Positions 35,045 to 48,284 of a DNA stretch of 64,000 bases are shown piece by piece. Below the pieces are notes generated by a model that saw only the letters and a list, made by a program, of their open reading frames with translations, did no database searches and was not told the DNA's origin. Origin of the DNA: Ilex aquifolium. Taxonomy: Eukaryota; Streptophyta; Magnoliopsida; Aquifoliales; Aquifoliaceae. The stretch is from NCBI GenBank assembly GCA_951799425.1, contig OX637396.1, forward strand, positions 33,534,701 to 33,598,700, given 5' to 3'. Every line of letters begins with the position of its first letter. Within the stretch, counting starts at the first letter, position 1. A program made the position numbers and the translations under genes.

Positions 35045-35195
35045 TTTGTTTTCAGTTTTGGGAGATGGAGTGGGAACAAGAGGAACACAGAGAGAAAATG
35101 GAGGTGTGTGAAGGATGGGTTTCAACAGTACTGATTAAGGCTTCCTGAAAGTCTACGAGATGAAAGAAGAAAAAGTGTCAATTAAGCTTGAGGTA

Positions 35196-35212
35196 CTTAA
35201 AATATATGATTT
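35196..35212 (-). promoter_or_regulatory. Possible TATA box of the intact CNL gene
   Basis: The minus strand reads aatcatatattttaag about 155-165 bp upstream of the chosen ATG. This is a plausible plant TATA position, but sequence context alone supports it. Confidence 0.3.
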
Positions 35213-35639
35213 GCCCCATTTTAATCCTTAAAGAGCTATGCAAATTACACAGTTTTAATCAAAATGTTGGTCAAAAATTATCCATATAATGCATTTTTGG
35301 TCAATAGCTATCCAAATTATTTTTTTGTCAATATTTAAGTATCACGTCACAAGTTTATAATAAAAAATCGTTAATAATTTGGATGTTATTTGCTTGAGAA
35401 ATCATATAGAAACATATTCAAAATTTTAGAGATTAAAATGATGCAATTGAAATATTAGAACTAAATGTATTATTGTTTGGTAGACTAAATGTATTAACTT
35501 CTGTCCTTTATGCTTTTCATTTTCCTCTTGATGACTCTGCACTGAACTTGACGTTTCACCGACTCTGCACTTCAATAGATTTTGGACCCATGCAAGTTGA
35601 ACAACTTTCAAATTTATCAACACTGTGTTAATATTCGAA

Positions 35640-38600
35640 CAAACCCTGAATCATTACGTGGCTGCCGAGGGCCCCAAATGAAATTTAGGGCTTTCGAGTT
35701 CAACCCGAGTTTTTTATTTTAATTTTTTTTTTATAATAACAGAGCATATATATTTTTCTGCTAATATAATTCTATTGATATTTTGTTATAAAAATTAAGC
35801 AGCTAACTAATGAATTATCTATCGCCAAAGTGTTATGTAATTTGTAGCTTTTTATTTTTTAGTTTAAATTTGAGACCTGTATCTAACAGTTAGGTTGAAA
35901 GAGATGATAACATAAATAATGCAATTGTCTATATCAATGAGTTATACTTTAAATATTTTATGCAAGATTATATAGAATTAGTTTGTATGGAAAATGGACC
36001 AAAAAAAAAAAAAAAAGTTCCAAGATTATTACTTAAATTACAAGTGAAAATAATAACGTTTGTCTTCCCAAAGAGTGATCCATACAATTCAAAATAGAGG
36101 GTGGGTCTTGATACAACAATAAAGTTGTTTTATTATGACTTGTCTGTCATGGATTTGCATTGTGGGGATAACTTTTACACATACGGAATAAAATTCGCAT
36201 ATGTGTGACTCTTTCGAAATCTTGTAATGATAGAAATTTCGTGCACAAGATTATTATTTTTTATCAAAAAGAAAAAAGAAAAAAAGAAAAAGACAGTGCT
36301 TTGCATTTGCTTGTGAGAGAGCATAAGAAAACAAATCTTGTTGGACCAACTTTTTGGTTAAGAGAGTGAAAGGTGGTCCAACCAGGCAAATATTTATTTA
36401 GATAAAAGTTTGAAAAGCACTATATTTTTACTTAATGCAAGTTGGCAACTTGGTTCTTATTGTTAATTTCCATGGTACCATGTTGTTCTTTATCGAGCAG
36501 TTTACTATATTGTTAATTTTGTAGCAATAATTTTGAAGGGAAGTTACCCAGAAACTTTCTCATCGAGCATACAACAAATGATCCACTGTGATTGAACTTC
36601 AAAACGAGTCATTGTTTACATAGAATAAAAAAGTAATTTAAAAGTAAGTAATAGGCTACATATTACCAGACTCATTCGGAAAAGAATGGACAATGTAACT
36701 TACTTGGGAAAAAAAGGAGATTGGAATTTTCAACAACAACGTTTTGAAATTACAACTTAATCATATCCAAGTTACGACTCATAGGTTTATTGACGACTCA
36801 ATTGGTTGACATACCATTGATCAAAAAAACTTGGGATTAATCCCAAGTCTTTAGGATCGATCCCAAGTTTTTGAACTTCATTGGATTGTAATTTTGACCT
36901 CATTGAATTATAATTTGTTCCTATTTAATTGTAATTTTTTTCAAATTTTTTCCGAAAGGAATAAAGTAGAAGAGGAGCGGGGATCATTATAGTCTTATCA
37001 CCAACTAGTTTCAGACTATACACACCTCTCTATTTCTTCTCTCAAATAGATTTATGGTTATTTAAAATTTTAGGTTTTGATTTTATTGGTTATTATATAG
37101 ATTTGGGGAGATTTTTAAAGAGAAATTGACTATTCTAGGATTGAATTTTGGAAAATTTGTTATGAAATTGAGTACAATTTTCAGCTCGAATTTGGCTTGA
37201 CTGTTCGTAGGCTTCTATCAAGTTAAGTTTGAGTAAGAATCTAAGTTTTATAGTCGAGTTTGAGTTTGATCAGTCACATTCAAACTGAATTTGAATATAT
37301 TCAAGCTCAAAAAACTCAACTTGATTAGAACTCTTGTCGTAGAATGATACATCGATGTTTGATGACCATTTAGATTCTCCTTAATTTCATAATTTAGTTT
37401 TTCTTTTTTTCATAATATAGTTTTAATGTAGTTTAGATTCTCCTTAATTTCATAATTTAGATTCTCCTTAGTTTTTCTCTAAATAGAGCATCTATGAAAG
37501 CCTTAAGAAAAAGAAATAATGTGTTGCCAATTGAAGCATTTTTCATTTTGTGTATAATTTTCTAAAGCAATGGGCTATTAAAAGAAGAAAGCAGAATATG
37601 CAGAGAAGAAGAAGAATAAGGTGGCTGAAATCCACAAGGCAGCATAAGAGAAGAGGGCTATGGTTGAAACCAAACGCTGCGAAAATTTTCTCAAAAGGTA
37701 GGTGAAAGTCTAGGTGTCAAAATATGGTACAACTCATTAATACGAAACAAATACGATACGAAAATAGATGGTTTGGGTCTTCTTTAAGTCATCCCGTCCA
37801 TAAACAAGTGGACCCGACACGACACGATTAATAAACAAATTTGGTATCAGTAAAATTAATAAAAAAAAATACACGACTCGACTCGTGTATATATCGATTA
37901 TACCCAATTCATTAGACACAAATTAATTAACGAATCGAGTATGAGTCAAATATTATTGTAACACGAACCCGCAAAGACCCGACATGATTGACATGCTTAG
38001 GTGAGACAACTGCAAAATTCCGAGCAAGTGACAATGGATTAGATGCAACACACTTCTAGTCCGGTGAGACTCACGTTTCCCGTGCCCGTGTCATCCAACA
38101 AGGTTTGAAGGAGGGGATAATTTTGTTATTTTTGGAGCGGATAATTTTGTTATTTTTGGAAGATTGTGGGGGTCAAAGTTTGGGATTGGATAAATAAGGG
38201 ATGGACAGGTAGTTAGTGTCCAGAGGCATGATGCTTGGGCAATGGAGAAAGTTGCTCAGTGCCTCAGTGGGACATGAAAGACAAGGACAAAAGTGAGTGG
38301 GGAATATGGAACAGTGGATACAATTTTCAAACTGGGCATATTTATATTGACAAAAGGAGATTTGTAGCTTATTATTTTTTAGGCAAGTATGTTGAAAGGG
38401 ATGACAATATAAATAATGCAATTGTCTGCATCAATGATCTGCACTTATCAATATTTTATACAATATTCTACTTATCAGGGTAAGGAATATGCTACTTATT
38501 ACCTAACTCATTACAGGGAAAAACAAGGGGAAGTGATTTTTCAACGACAATATTTTATAATTATAACTTAATCATATTAAGTTTCAACTCAAATAAATTT

Positions 38601-40733
38601 ACCGATAACGAGCAAAGTTATGTAACCCAAATCTACAACCTAAATTTACATCTCAAATGTAAGGGGATCATTGGATCAGTGGGTTCCATTTTAAAAAGTT
38701 GATAGAACTCACTCATCCAATGATCCCCTTTATTTGGGATATAAATTTAGGTTATAAATTTGGGTTAGATAGTATTTTCCTTACTTTAATCCAAAAAAGA
38801 CAGTGGTCCTACTTTCCGGAAAAGAAAGTGGTGTAGGTTATAAATTTGGTTTATTTTCCTTATTTTGCTTGTTTTCCATTTCAAAAAATGTTATTTATGT
38901 ACAACAATAGTGTCCTGGAATTCAACTTTTGAATGTCAAGTTACAATTTATAAGTGAAAAATTGCAATTGTTCAAGAAAAGTTTATGAACAATTATGGGT
39001 ATTTGTGATTGGTCATGACTTTCCCTTGAGCAATTGTCACTTTTTTTTTTGAAGGTGTAATTTTACTACAAAAAATTATAATTTTTGGTACGGTACCAAA
39101 AAAAAAAAAAAATCGATACCATAGACATTCCCATATTTTATGCAAGATTTTATAAGGTTGTTTACATGGAAAATAAAAGGGTTTTTTGCACTTTATACCC
39201 TGAAAGATTTTAAGTTTTTTACTTTATATCCTAAAAAATTAAATTTCTCACGTTATGCCCTCAATATATCAAAAGTATTGCAATGCAACCCTTCTGTTAA
39301 CTTTCTATTAGTTTTTTAGTCAATGTCAATGAGTTGACTTTTGACCAAAAAAAATGGAAAGCTAACAAAGTGTTACATTGCAATACTTTTGATAAATTGA
39401 GAGTACAATGTGAAAAATTTAATCTTTGTGGATAGAAACTAAAAAATTTGAAATCTTTCAGGGTTGCAAAGTAAAATTAGCCTAAAATAAAAAGATAAAA
39501 AATAGTTCCAAGATTTATTACTTAAATTACAAGTGAAAATAATAAGTGTAAGCAAAGAGTGTGTTATATAATTCAAAAGAGAGGGTGGTACTCGATACAA
39601 CGATATAATTGTTTTATTATGACTTCAGTGTTATGGATTTGCATTACGTAAATAATTTTTACACATGCCGGATAAATTTTGTACATGTGACTCTTTCAAA
39701 ATCTTGTAATGATAGAAGTTTCGTATACGGGATTATTATTTTTAAAAAAAAGGAAAAAATAAAAAGAAAGAAACTACTTTGCATTTGCTTGTGAGAGAGC
39801 ATGAGAGAACAAATCTGGTAGGACCAACTCTTTGGTTAAGAGAGTGAAAGGTGGTCCAATCTGGCAACCACCATGTTGATTTATTCATCAACACATCCAA
39901 GGAGACGACTGAATCAAGATTATATAATCTATATTCTGATAAAAGTTTGGAAAGCACTATACTTTAATTTAATGCAAGTTTGCAACTTGGTTCTTATTCT
40001 TAATTTTCATGGTACCATGTTGTTCTTTAATTTTGTGGCAATAATTTTGAAGGGAAGCTACCCAGAAACTTTCTCATCGAGTATATAACAAATGATCCCC
40101 TATGATTTAACTTCAAAACGAGTTTTTGCTTACATAGAACAAAAAGATAATTTAAAAGTAAGTAGGCTACATATTACCAAACTTGTTCGGAAAAGAAGGG
40201 ACAATGTAACTTACTCGGGAAAAAAAGGGGATGAGAATTTTCAACGACAATGTCTTGGAATTACAACTTAATCATATCAAGTTACGACTCAAATAAGTTT
40301 ATTGACGACTCAATTGGCTGACTTACGATTGATCAAAAAAACTTAAAATTAATCCCAACTCTTTAGGATCGATCCCATGTTTTTGAATTTCATTGGATCA
40401 TAATTTTAACCTCATTGAATTATAATTTGTTCTTATTGGATCGTAAATTTTTAAAAAGAAATTCCGAAAGGAATAAAGTAGACAGTGGTCTAGGAGTCCG
40501 AGCATTTGCTATGCATTTTCGTGTGCATGTGGACACTAAAGAAGAAATTGCTTAGCATTTTCGTATGTAGACGACATGGCCAAACTGATGCTTCATTTTC
40601 GTTCAAATTGCAAATTGCTCCTTTTTTGAAGAATTTGAATTAAGTAACGTGTAGTTCAACTCAATTAGATTCTTATATATAAATAATATTAATTTTATTT
40701 TGAAACAGCAGCGATTCAAAAGATGATTAACTC
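35640..40733 (+). repeat. Degenerate direct-repeat array, first part
   Basis: Segments at 35820-37540 recur at 38350-38600 and 39490-40730 in the same order and orientation. Landmarks are 'agagggtgggtcttgataca', 'gcatttgcttgtgagagagc', 'catggtaccatgttgttctt' and 'ttaatcccaactctttagga'. Further copies lie at 44430 and 55190. No open frame of note is present. Confidence 0.75.
39181..39480. mobile_element. Foldback MITE, family 1
   Basis: The arms 'ttttttgcactttatacc' and the complement of 'gttgcaaagtaaaatta' are inverted. Inner arms tatcaaaagtattgcaatg and cattgcaatacttttgata pair almost perfectly. The centre is gttgacttttgacc. Confidence 0.7.
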
Positions 40734-40813
40734 TCCATTATACACACCTCTCTATCTCTTCTCTCAAATAAAGTTTTGGTTATTTAAAATTCTAGATTTG
40801 ATTTTATAGGTTA

Positions 40814-41768
40814 CTAGCAATGCACTACGTGCGTTGCACGTGAACAATTTTTATACACAAAAATTAATAAAACATATTAAGTATATGGGTATCTGAATTA
40901 AATATCATCTCAAATTTACCAAACTTAATTTTTCATTGCTCATATTTTATTATAAGATTATGAAAACTTTCTATATTCCCAAAATTCTTTGTTCTAACTA
41001 TTAAAAGAAAGATTAAAAAAAAAATAGTTATAGTTAAATTGATTTTTTTAGTGATGTTTGGAAAATTAAATTTTTTGAAATTCATTTGATTAAGATTCCA
41101 CTCATAATTCCTTGAATAAAATAAAAGTAATTATCAATATATATCTTAATCACATTGGAAAGTTACTATAATTAGGAATTAGTTAGGTCAATTAGGATAA
41201 TATTTAATATACTATACTATAATATATATAATCAAGCATATTAAAATTCTAAAAAATTCAAGTTTTACTGAAAAATATACTATAATATATCTATTTTTAC
41301 ATCAAATCTTAGTACAACTTAGAAAGTTAATTGTGACTGATGAATTAAATTGATATAACATAAATTAATTTTAAAAAATTATATTATTTTTTATTTTAGA
41401 AATGAAAGAGTTAAACTTTTCGATGAAAAGAAAATACTTATATGTAGGCATAATGTTATCTTTGCATATGGATAAGAAATATTAGATTGATAAAATTTTT
41501 GAACACTTTATTGAAAATATAATGATGCATATTTTTTTTTGGGCAATATAGTCAATCAAAAACTTTTATAAAAACTAATATGTATATATAGATAATAGAT
41601 AATTAAAAGAGATGTTTTATATAATTTGAAGATTTAAATACATAAGAATATGATAGTAATTTAGATATTTAATTGTGAAAGGATAGAGTAGTCTTTGCAA
41701 TCCTTTATAAGGGTAAAATAGAGATTCAAAAGTTTTTCATCTTAAGGTACTTTTATTAGTAGTATAGA
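40814..41768 (-). mobile_element. Non-autonomous Helitron, 955 bp, precise empty site
   Basis: On the minus strand the 5' end is TCTATACTACTAATAAAAG (41768 downward). The 3' hairpin GTGCAACGCAC lies about 10-15 bp before the terminal GCTAG (40814). Flanking host sequence is ggtta|ttatatagattt. The same host sequence without insert occurs at 14907, 37096 and (one base different) 42836. Insertion was between A and T, without duplication. There is no coding sequence. Confidence 0.92.
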
Positions 41769-42237
41769 TTATATAGATTTGAGGATATTCTTAAAGAGAA
41801 ATTGATTATCCTAGGATTAATTTTGGACAACTTTGCTATGAAATTGAGCACAATTTTTGCTCGAGTTTGGCTCGGTTGTTTGCAAGCTTCTACCAAGTTA
41901 AGTTTGTACAAGAATATAAATTTGACAATCGAGTTTAAACTTGGTCAGTCGCATCCAAATTGAACTTGAGCATATTCAAGCTCAAAAAACTTAATTTATT
42001 TAAAACTCTTATCATAGAATGATAAACCGCTGTTTGATAACCACATATAGATTCTTTTGAACTTCATAATTTAGTTTTTCTTTTTTTTAAATTACATTCC
42101 CACCCCACTTTTGAAAAATCTCAAAATAGAGCATCTGTTAAAGCCTTATATATGAGGACTTTCTCTCTATTACCCTTTATTATTTAATACGTTGCTTCAC
42201 TTTCTAAAAGGGTGATAGAGAGTTTTAATCAAGTCGC

Positions 42238-42371
42238 ATACAAAGGACGCCCTAACCGGTGTCGTTTTGTAAGTGTTTAGGAACAAGAATCACAGCTGCA
42301 AAGCAGAGGAAGCTGTTCTCTGGCCAAGTACTGAGTATTTGTAAGTGTCGACTAATGTTTGGGTAGGTGAC
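42238..42371 (+). other. Exon-1-like module, copy 1
   Basis: The conserved block runs from 'acgccctaaccggtgtcgtt' through 'ggaagctgttctctggccaa' to tcgactaatgtttgg|gtaggt. A TATA-like ttatatatgaggac lies at about 42147-42160. The start codon position reads GTG here, so translation as in copies 3 and 4 would fail. Confidence 0.45.
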
Positions 42372-43314
42372 TATTTTTTTCTTTTTTCTTTTTTTTTTTT
42401 GAGAAATTCATGGTACAATGTGATATATGTGAGATATTTAAAAAGGGATAAAGTAAAAACAAGGGACAACTAAATTGCCCGGAAAAAAATGGGAACGGAT
42501 TTTTCAACAATATCGTTTTGTAATTACAATCTAATCATATCAAATTACGACTCAAACAAATTTATTGACCACTCAATGGTTGATTTAAGATTGATCGAGA
42601 AGCTTGGTATTAATCCCAACTCTTTAGGATAGATCCCAAGTGTTTGAACTTCATTGAAGTGTAACTCTGATACCATTGAATTGTACTTTGATTTTATTGA
42701 ATTGCAAATTTTTCTGAAATTTTTCCCACAGGAAAAAAGTTAGAAGAGGAGTGGAGAAAATATTCATTACACACCTCTCTATCTCTTCTCTCAAATAAAG
42801 TTTTGGTTATTTAAGATTCTAGATTTGATTTTATAGGTTTTTATATAGATTTGGGGATATTCTTAAAGAGAAATTGATTATCCTAGGATTAATTTTGGAC
42901 AACTTTGCTATGAAATTGAGCACAATTTTTGCTCGAGTTTGGCTCGGCTGTTTGCAAGCTTCTACCAAGTTAAGTTTGTACAAGAATATAAGTTTGACAA
43001 TCGAGTTTGAACTTGGTCAGTCGCATCCAAATTGAACTTGAACATATTCAAGCTCAAAAAATTTAATTTAATTAAAACTCTTATCATAGAATGATAAACC
43101 GTTGTTTGATAATCACATATAGATTCTTTTGAACTTCATAATTTAGTTTTTCTTTTTTTTTAAATTACATTCCCACCCCACTTTTGAAAAATCTCAAAAT
43201 AGAGCATCTGTTAAAGCCTTATATATGAGGACTTTCTCTCTATTACCCTTTATTATTTAATACGTTGCTTCACTTTCTAAAAGGGTGATAGAGAGTTTTA
43301 ATCAAGACGCATAC

Positions 43315-43443
43315 AAAGGACGCCCTAACCGGTGTCGTTTTGTAAGTGTTTAGGAACAAGAATCACAGGTGCAAAGCAGAGGAAGCTGTTCTCTGGCCAA
43401 GTACTGAGCATTTGTAAGTGTCGACTAATGTTTGGGTAGGTGA
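43315..43443 (+). other. Exon-1-like module, copy 2
   Basis: Tandem duplicate of copy 1, with GTG at the start position and a TATA-like box at about 43218-43232. The putative donor gtaggt is retained. Confidence 0.45.
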
Positions 43444-43530
43444 CTATTTTTTTCTTTTTTCTTTTTTTTTTTTTTGGAGAAATTCATGGTACAATGTGAT
43501 ATATGTGAGATATTTAAAAAGGGATAAAGT

Positions 43531-43690
43531 TGTGCTAAATAAATTATTGTCGAAATCTTGTATTTCAAGTGATGTGTAAAAATCACTTGCATTGAATATT
43601 TTGTGAAGTTAGTAGACCCCACTAATCTAACACTTGCATTAATTTGGGATATAAAATTTGGGCAACAATTATAGCATTGCTCTTTAAAAA
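43531..43690. mobile_element. Small MITE-like insertion, about 160 bp
   Basis: Present in tandem unit 2 and absent from unit 1, where 'aaaaagggataaagtaaaaac' is continuous at about 42437. It is flanked by tttaaaaagggataaagt and tttaaaaagataaagt. The ends are only weakly inverted (tgctaaa.. with ..tagcattgc). Confidence 0.7.
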
Positions 43691-44007
43691 GATAAAGTAA
43701 AAACAAGGGACAACTAACTTGCCCGAAAAAAAATGGGAACAGATTTTTCAACAATATCGTTTTGTAATTACAATCTAATCATATCAAATTACGACTCAAA
43801 CAAATTTATTGGCGATTCAATGGTTGATTTAAGATTGATCGAGAAGCTTGGTATTAATCCCAACTCTTTAGGATAGATCCCAAGTGTTTGAACTTCATTG
43901 AAGTGTAACTCTGATACCATTGAATCGTACTTGGATTTTATTGAATCACAAATTTTTCTAAAATTTTTCCCACATGAATAAAGTAGAAGAGGAGTGGAGA
44001 AAATATT

Positions 44008-45396
44008 CATTACAATCGTGATACCACGTGATAGTTTTGACATGATATCACTAATCAATAATATTTAAGCAAATAAGCAAATTGGCCCTTTTAAAATTAA
44101 TAATCAACCATCCATATAAATAAATAACTGTTCATTCCTCCTATATGTAAGTAAATAATTACGTTCACTTTACTTACTTGGTATTTTATTATTGATCAGT
44201 GATACCACATCAGCATTGCTAATATGGTATATTCGTTATTTATTTAGAGAAGTGGGAATCATTCCATATCATTATTGGGCCCACCAAATATTAATTAAAA
44301 ATATTTTAATTAGATATAAAACTGTCAACTTACACTATTAGTCAAACAATTATTATTATACTAAAAGTGCAAGGTCTTTGTCTATGCCGACTGGTCATCT
44401 GGGTCTTTCTTAATTATATCTTTGAAAGGGACAAAAACATAAGTAATTCAAATTGTCTTTATCAATGAGCTGTACTTGTAAATATGTTATGCAAGATTCT
44501 ATAAAAAGCTTGTTTGTATGTCGAACGGACAAAAGAAAAGAGTTCCAAGGTTATCACCTAAATTACATGTAAAAATAAGAATTTTATTGATATTTCTGTT
44601 TTTACCTCATCCTTAATTCAAGGATGACCCAGGAATAGGAGTAAATATTGGTTGTAACGGTGATACCATATTATTATTGACACGTGGTGTTACTATTCAA
44701 TAGTAAACTTTCAAATAAGTAAGGTAAATCCCACATTATTATTGACACGTGATGAACTTAGGTGCACCCTCCTTCCATACAACAAAATTATCTAGAAACT
44801 CAGTGTTTCTCGCCAACTGGTGCACAATGGTAGTTACTATAATATGTGAAATCGATCTATTTATTTGTTATGTTTTTATTAGATGGTGACACCAAGTAAT
44901 AATGATGACATGGTGATTGTTTATGGCTCCCAAATAAGTCACGAAATTATTTTTTTAGAAGCGTTTTAAAAAAACTATTTTACATGCTATAAAAAAAATA
45001 TGATATCTCTTACTATAGTAGTCGATTGGTTATTAATTATCACCTAATTTCCATGAATTGCAATCTTTTTCTTACAAATTTGACTCCCTTTTTAATTTTG
45101 TTGGAAAGTTTTACAATGCACAAAATGACCGATACATATTGTTGTGCTAAATTTCTAAATTTCCTCGTTGAAATACCACTCTGTATCTCTTCAATCTTCA
45201 ATTACTTCTCATTTATTCAAGAAATTCAACAAACACAAATTTCTAATTATATTTTCAAACATAATTGCTGTGCTACCAAAATAATATTTCTATTCTGTCT
45301 TCAACCGATAATTGATGAGAATTTTCTCCTCAATTCTCAACATCCATTGCTACTCCTTTGAATCTAAATTTTTTTGATATATATTTTAATACTTTG
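44008..45396. other. Intergenic repeat remnants, no gene recognised
   Basis: A short copy of the array's 'gcaagattctataaa' segment lies at 44430-44600. From about 44940 the sequence is paralogous to 47950-48280 plus 49080-49164 and 50202-50340. A 111-codon frame at 45026-45361 is not preserved in the paralog. Confidence 0.5.
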
Positions 45397-45407
45397 ATAA
45401 ATTTTTA

Positions 45408-45660
45408 AACCCCCAAATGATAGCTTAAGTGGAGATAGGAACGAGCTATAAACCTACACTTCCTGAGTTCAAAACTTAACAACCTTTTAGGGCCAACCTC
45501 CTAGGCATCAACACAGTTTGATTAGTAGGACTAGCCTCTATTGATTGGAGGAACCATATCCCAGTCTTGGGTGTGAGTTCAACTCCCTGTCGCCGATTAT
45601 GCGAGTCTTGATTTAACCGTTGCACGTATTGAGAGGCTGGTATGTGCGACACTTCTTCGA
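45408..45660 (+). mobile_element. tRNA-derived SINE
   Basis: A-box-like tagcttaagtgg (45421-45432) and B-box-like gagttcaaaactt (about 45465) are spaced as in a tRNA promoter, followed by a tRNA-unrelated body ending '..gacacttcttcga'. It is flanked by an 11-bp repeat ATAAATTTTTA at 45397-45407 and 45661-45671. A copy lacking the 5' tRNA part lies at about 50334-50540 in the paralogous segment, so it predates that duplication. Confidence 0.8.
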
Positions 45661-46424
45661 ATAAATTTTTAGTACTATCTATATTATTGTACTACATATT
45701 ATTAGTGTCTCATTTAACATTTTTGCTTAGTGCCACTATATGTTGGGCAACAAAAGGAGCTTTAAAAAAAAAAATTTCCTACATATCTGACACCTTGTAA
45801 TGATATGGGCTTCATGCATGAAACTATTATTTTTAATCAAATAAAAAAGGCAAAATATAAGAAAAAAAAATTAGGAAACTGCTTTGCACTTGAGTATGAG
45901 AGAGCATATATAAGACAACAAGTCTTGTATTTGGCACTGATTGATCTTTTACCTTTTCGTTAAGAGAGTGATAAAATCAACACAATAAAGATCAAAGTGA
46001 CACAAAGTGCGTATATAAAGGATTTATTACTTTAGTTCACCCAACCAAATATGTATTCACTAAGGGGAGTGTCCTAGAATAATAAATAGATTTGGGTTAA
46101 TTTCACGATGCCCTTTTTATTTTTTTATTTTTTTTTTTAAATTTGAATTCCGAATGCACTCTAGAAAAGTACAAGGAGAGAAAGAACGCGATGTGAAAGC
46201 CTCATAGTGGAGCACTTCATCTCTTTCCTTTTTTACTTTATTTTTTATTCAACATGTTGCTTTACTTTTAGAAAAGATGACAGACAGACAGGAGGGCACT
46301 GCCTCTTCTTTATTATTTTTTATTCAACATGGTAGTTGATTTTCTAAAAAAGTGATTTTTTAATGTATTCGAATTGAATCGAGATTATTCGAGTCACATC
46401 ATATATTGTTTGAATTTAATTTAA

Positions 46425-46764
46425 GGTTAATAGTTTTTTTGTCATTAAAGTATATTTTTTTATTAATTTAGTCTTTATTATATTAATTTTATCAATTTGG
46501 TCCTTAGAGTATTAAATTCGTGTCATTTTGATCCCTACATGGGCAGACCATTAAATTTTTGACGGAATGATCACGTGTTTGACACGTGATACCGTTTAGA
46601 AAAATGACACGTGGTCACTTTCGTAAAAAAACTTGATGGATTGTCTAATTAAAGACCAAAGTGACGCAGATTGAATATTTTATGGATCAAATTGATAAAA
46701 TTAATACAATGATGACTAAATTGACAAAAAATATATACATTAGGGTCCAAAAGTGCTATTAACC
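46425..46764. mobile_element. Foldback MITE, family 2
   Basis: The inverted ends are GGTTAATAGT...GCTATTAACC. Inner arms 'atcaatttggtccttagag' and 'accaaagtgacgcag' types pair. The relative at 61251 shares both ends and the centre 'gatcacgtgtt'-like region. Confidence 0.8.
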
Positions 46765-47089
46765 TTTCAATTTATGTACAAAAAAAAACTGAAAAAATTA
46801 ATTAGATTTAATTCCTCTCCTCTGTTTCTGTTTCTCCTTTAACATTTTACACACTGTTATTTATTTATTATTTTTTTGGAGTAATGTTATGTAATCCTAA
46901 AAATCAAATTTAATTTGTTGACCTAAAGATATAGTTTCACCATAACATCTAAACTTTCATATATAGGACCATCAACTACATCCTCTGGTACTTCTCCATG
47001 ATCCTCATAAGGATTTATAGGCACATCATCCATAAAACCTTGTAATCTTAGTCACTTGAAAAATTTTGGATTGTTAAAGGATCCAAGCA

Positions 47090-47437
47090 ATTCGAATTTG
47101 ACTCGGGCTTGGTTCATTCTAGGTTCGTTTAAATTGCAAATTGACCTGTATTTCATATGATTTTTATGCTCATTTTTTGAAAAAGTTGAGCAAGAATCTA
47201 AGTTTGACAATCGAGTTTGAGCTCGGTCAATCACATCCAAACTGAACTTGAGCATATTCAAGCTCAAAAAATTCAATTTGATTAAAACTCTTATCGCACA
47301 ATGATACACCGTTGTTTGAAGACCACAAGTGAATTCTTCTAAACTTCATAATTTAGCTTTTCATTTTTAAATTACCTTCCCACCCCCACTTTGGAAAAGT
47401 CTATGAGTAGATCATATGTAAAAACCTTATATATGAG
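47090..47437 (+). repeat. Array block: 'leader' part preceding exon-like copy 3
   Basis: The order 'gacttggttc', 'caagctcaaaaaattcaatt' and 'ttcccacccccactttggaa' matches 41830-42150 and 42890-43230. The TATA-like ttatatatgagg (47428-47439) runs directly into 'aacaagaaccac', so about 100 bp between TATA and the module has been deleted in this copy. Confidence 0.7.
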
Positions 47438-47540
47438 GAACAAGAACCACAGGTGCAAATCAGAAGAAGCTGTTCTCTGGCCAAGTACTAGGGTTTTGGA
47501 ATTCAAAAAGCCAGATGTCGACTAATGTTTGGGTAGGTGG
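47438..47540 (+). other. Exon-1-like module, copy 3, with ATG
   Basis: ATG at 47515 starts MSTNVW and then GTAGGT, a good 5' splice donor. No downstream exon follows. The 62-codon minus-strand and 91-codon plus-strand frames here are not conserved between copies. Confidence 0.45.
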
Positions 47541-47974
47541 CTATTATTTTGAGAAATTCATGGTACAATGAACCTTTTCTTTTTTTATTTCTTTTGCCCT
47601 TGAACAAAATTAAAGTAAGACTCATTTGCTTTAATTTTAAAAGTTGTCTAGGAGTCCGAGCATTTGCTGTGTATTTTTGTGAGCAGACCAAAAAAAGCTG
47701 GTCCTACCATTGTTGTATGTATGTGTGGATAATGAAGAGGAAATTGCTTAGCATTTTCGTGTGTAGATCAGACGATCAAAGTGGGTGGAGGACAAAAGAA
47801 AGTGGCTTATGATGAGGTCCGCCTTTTAAAAACTACCCTCATCTATTTAATATTAAGTTAAAATTTTAATTTATAAATATATAATAATAATAATAATTTA
47901 TATTATCTTTATTTACTTTCATCAAATAATATAAATTTCATCTCAAAAATATATTTCGCTTAAAAACAACAGTG

Positions 47975-48165
47975 TTGCAATCAGAGTTGATTGGTTATTT
48001 AATTATCACCTAATTTCTATGACCAAAAATATTATTAATCCTTTAAAAAACTATTTTACACGCTATAAAAAAAATGATCTCTCTTACTACAGTACTTTTA
48101 ATGTCTTGCAATCAAAGTCGATTGGTTATTTAATTATCACCTAATTTCTATGAATAGCAATCTTT
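47975..48165 (+). repeat. Tandem pair, about 140 bp apart
   Basis: 'gattggttatttaattatca' with 'cctaatttctatga' occurs at about 47987 and 48120, and once in the paralog at 45025. Confidence 0.7.
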
Positions 48166-48284
48166 TTCTTACAAACTTGACTACCCTTTTAATTTTGTGG
48201 AAAAGTTTTACAAAGTACAAAATGACCAATACATATTGAGTATGAGTAGCTTACTATTCAAACATTATTTGTAACAATAATATT

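Larger units (their letters stand above)
40734..44007 (+). repeat. Tandem duplication, unit about 1.07 kb
   Basis: Unit 1 is 40734-42762, minus the Helitron 40814-41768. Unit 2 is 42763-44007, minus a 160-bp insert at 43531-43690. Without the inserts both are about 1.07 kb and near-identical over long stretches. Each carries the exon-like module and the 'ggtattaatcccaactcttt' block, and both end at 'attcattaca'. Confidence 0.85.

Noticed and set aside
35045..35125. Upstream in-frame ATG extending the CNL protein by 27 residues
   Set aside because: The extension has no counterpart in the block A gene, which starts at the equivalent of 35044. The family normally begins with this coiled-coil methionine.
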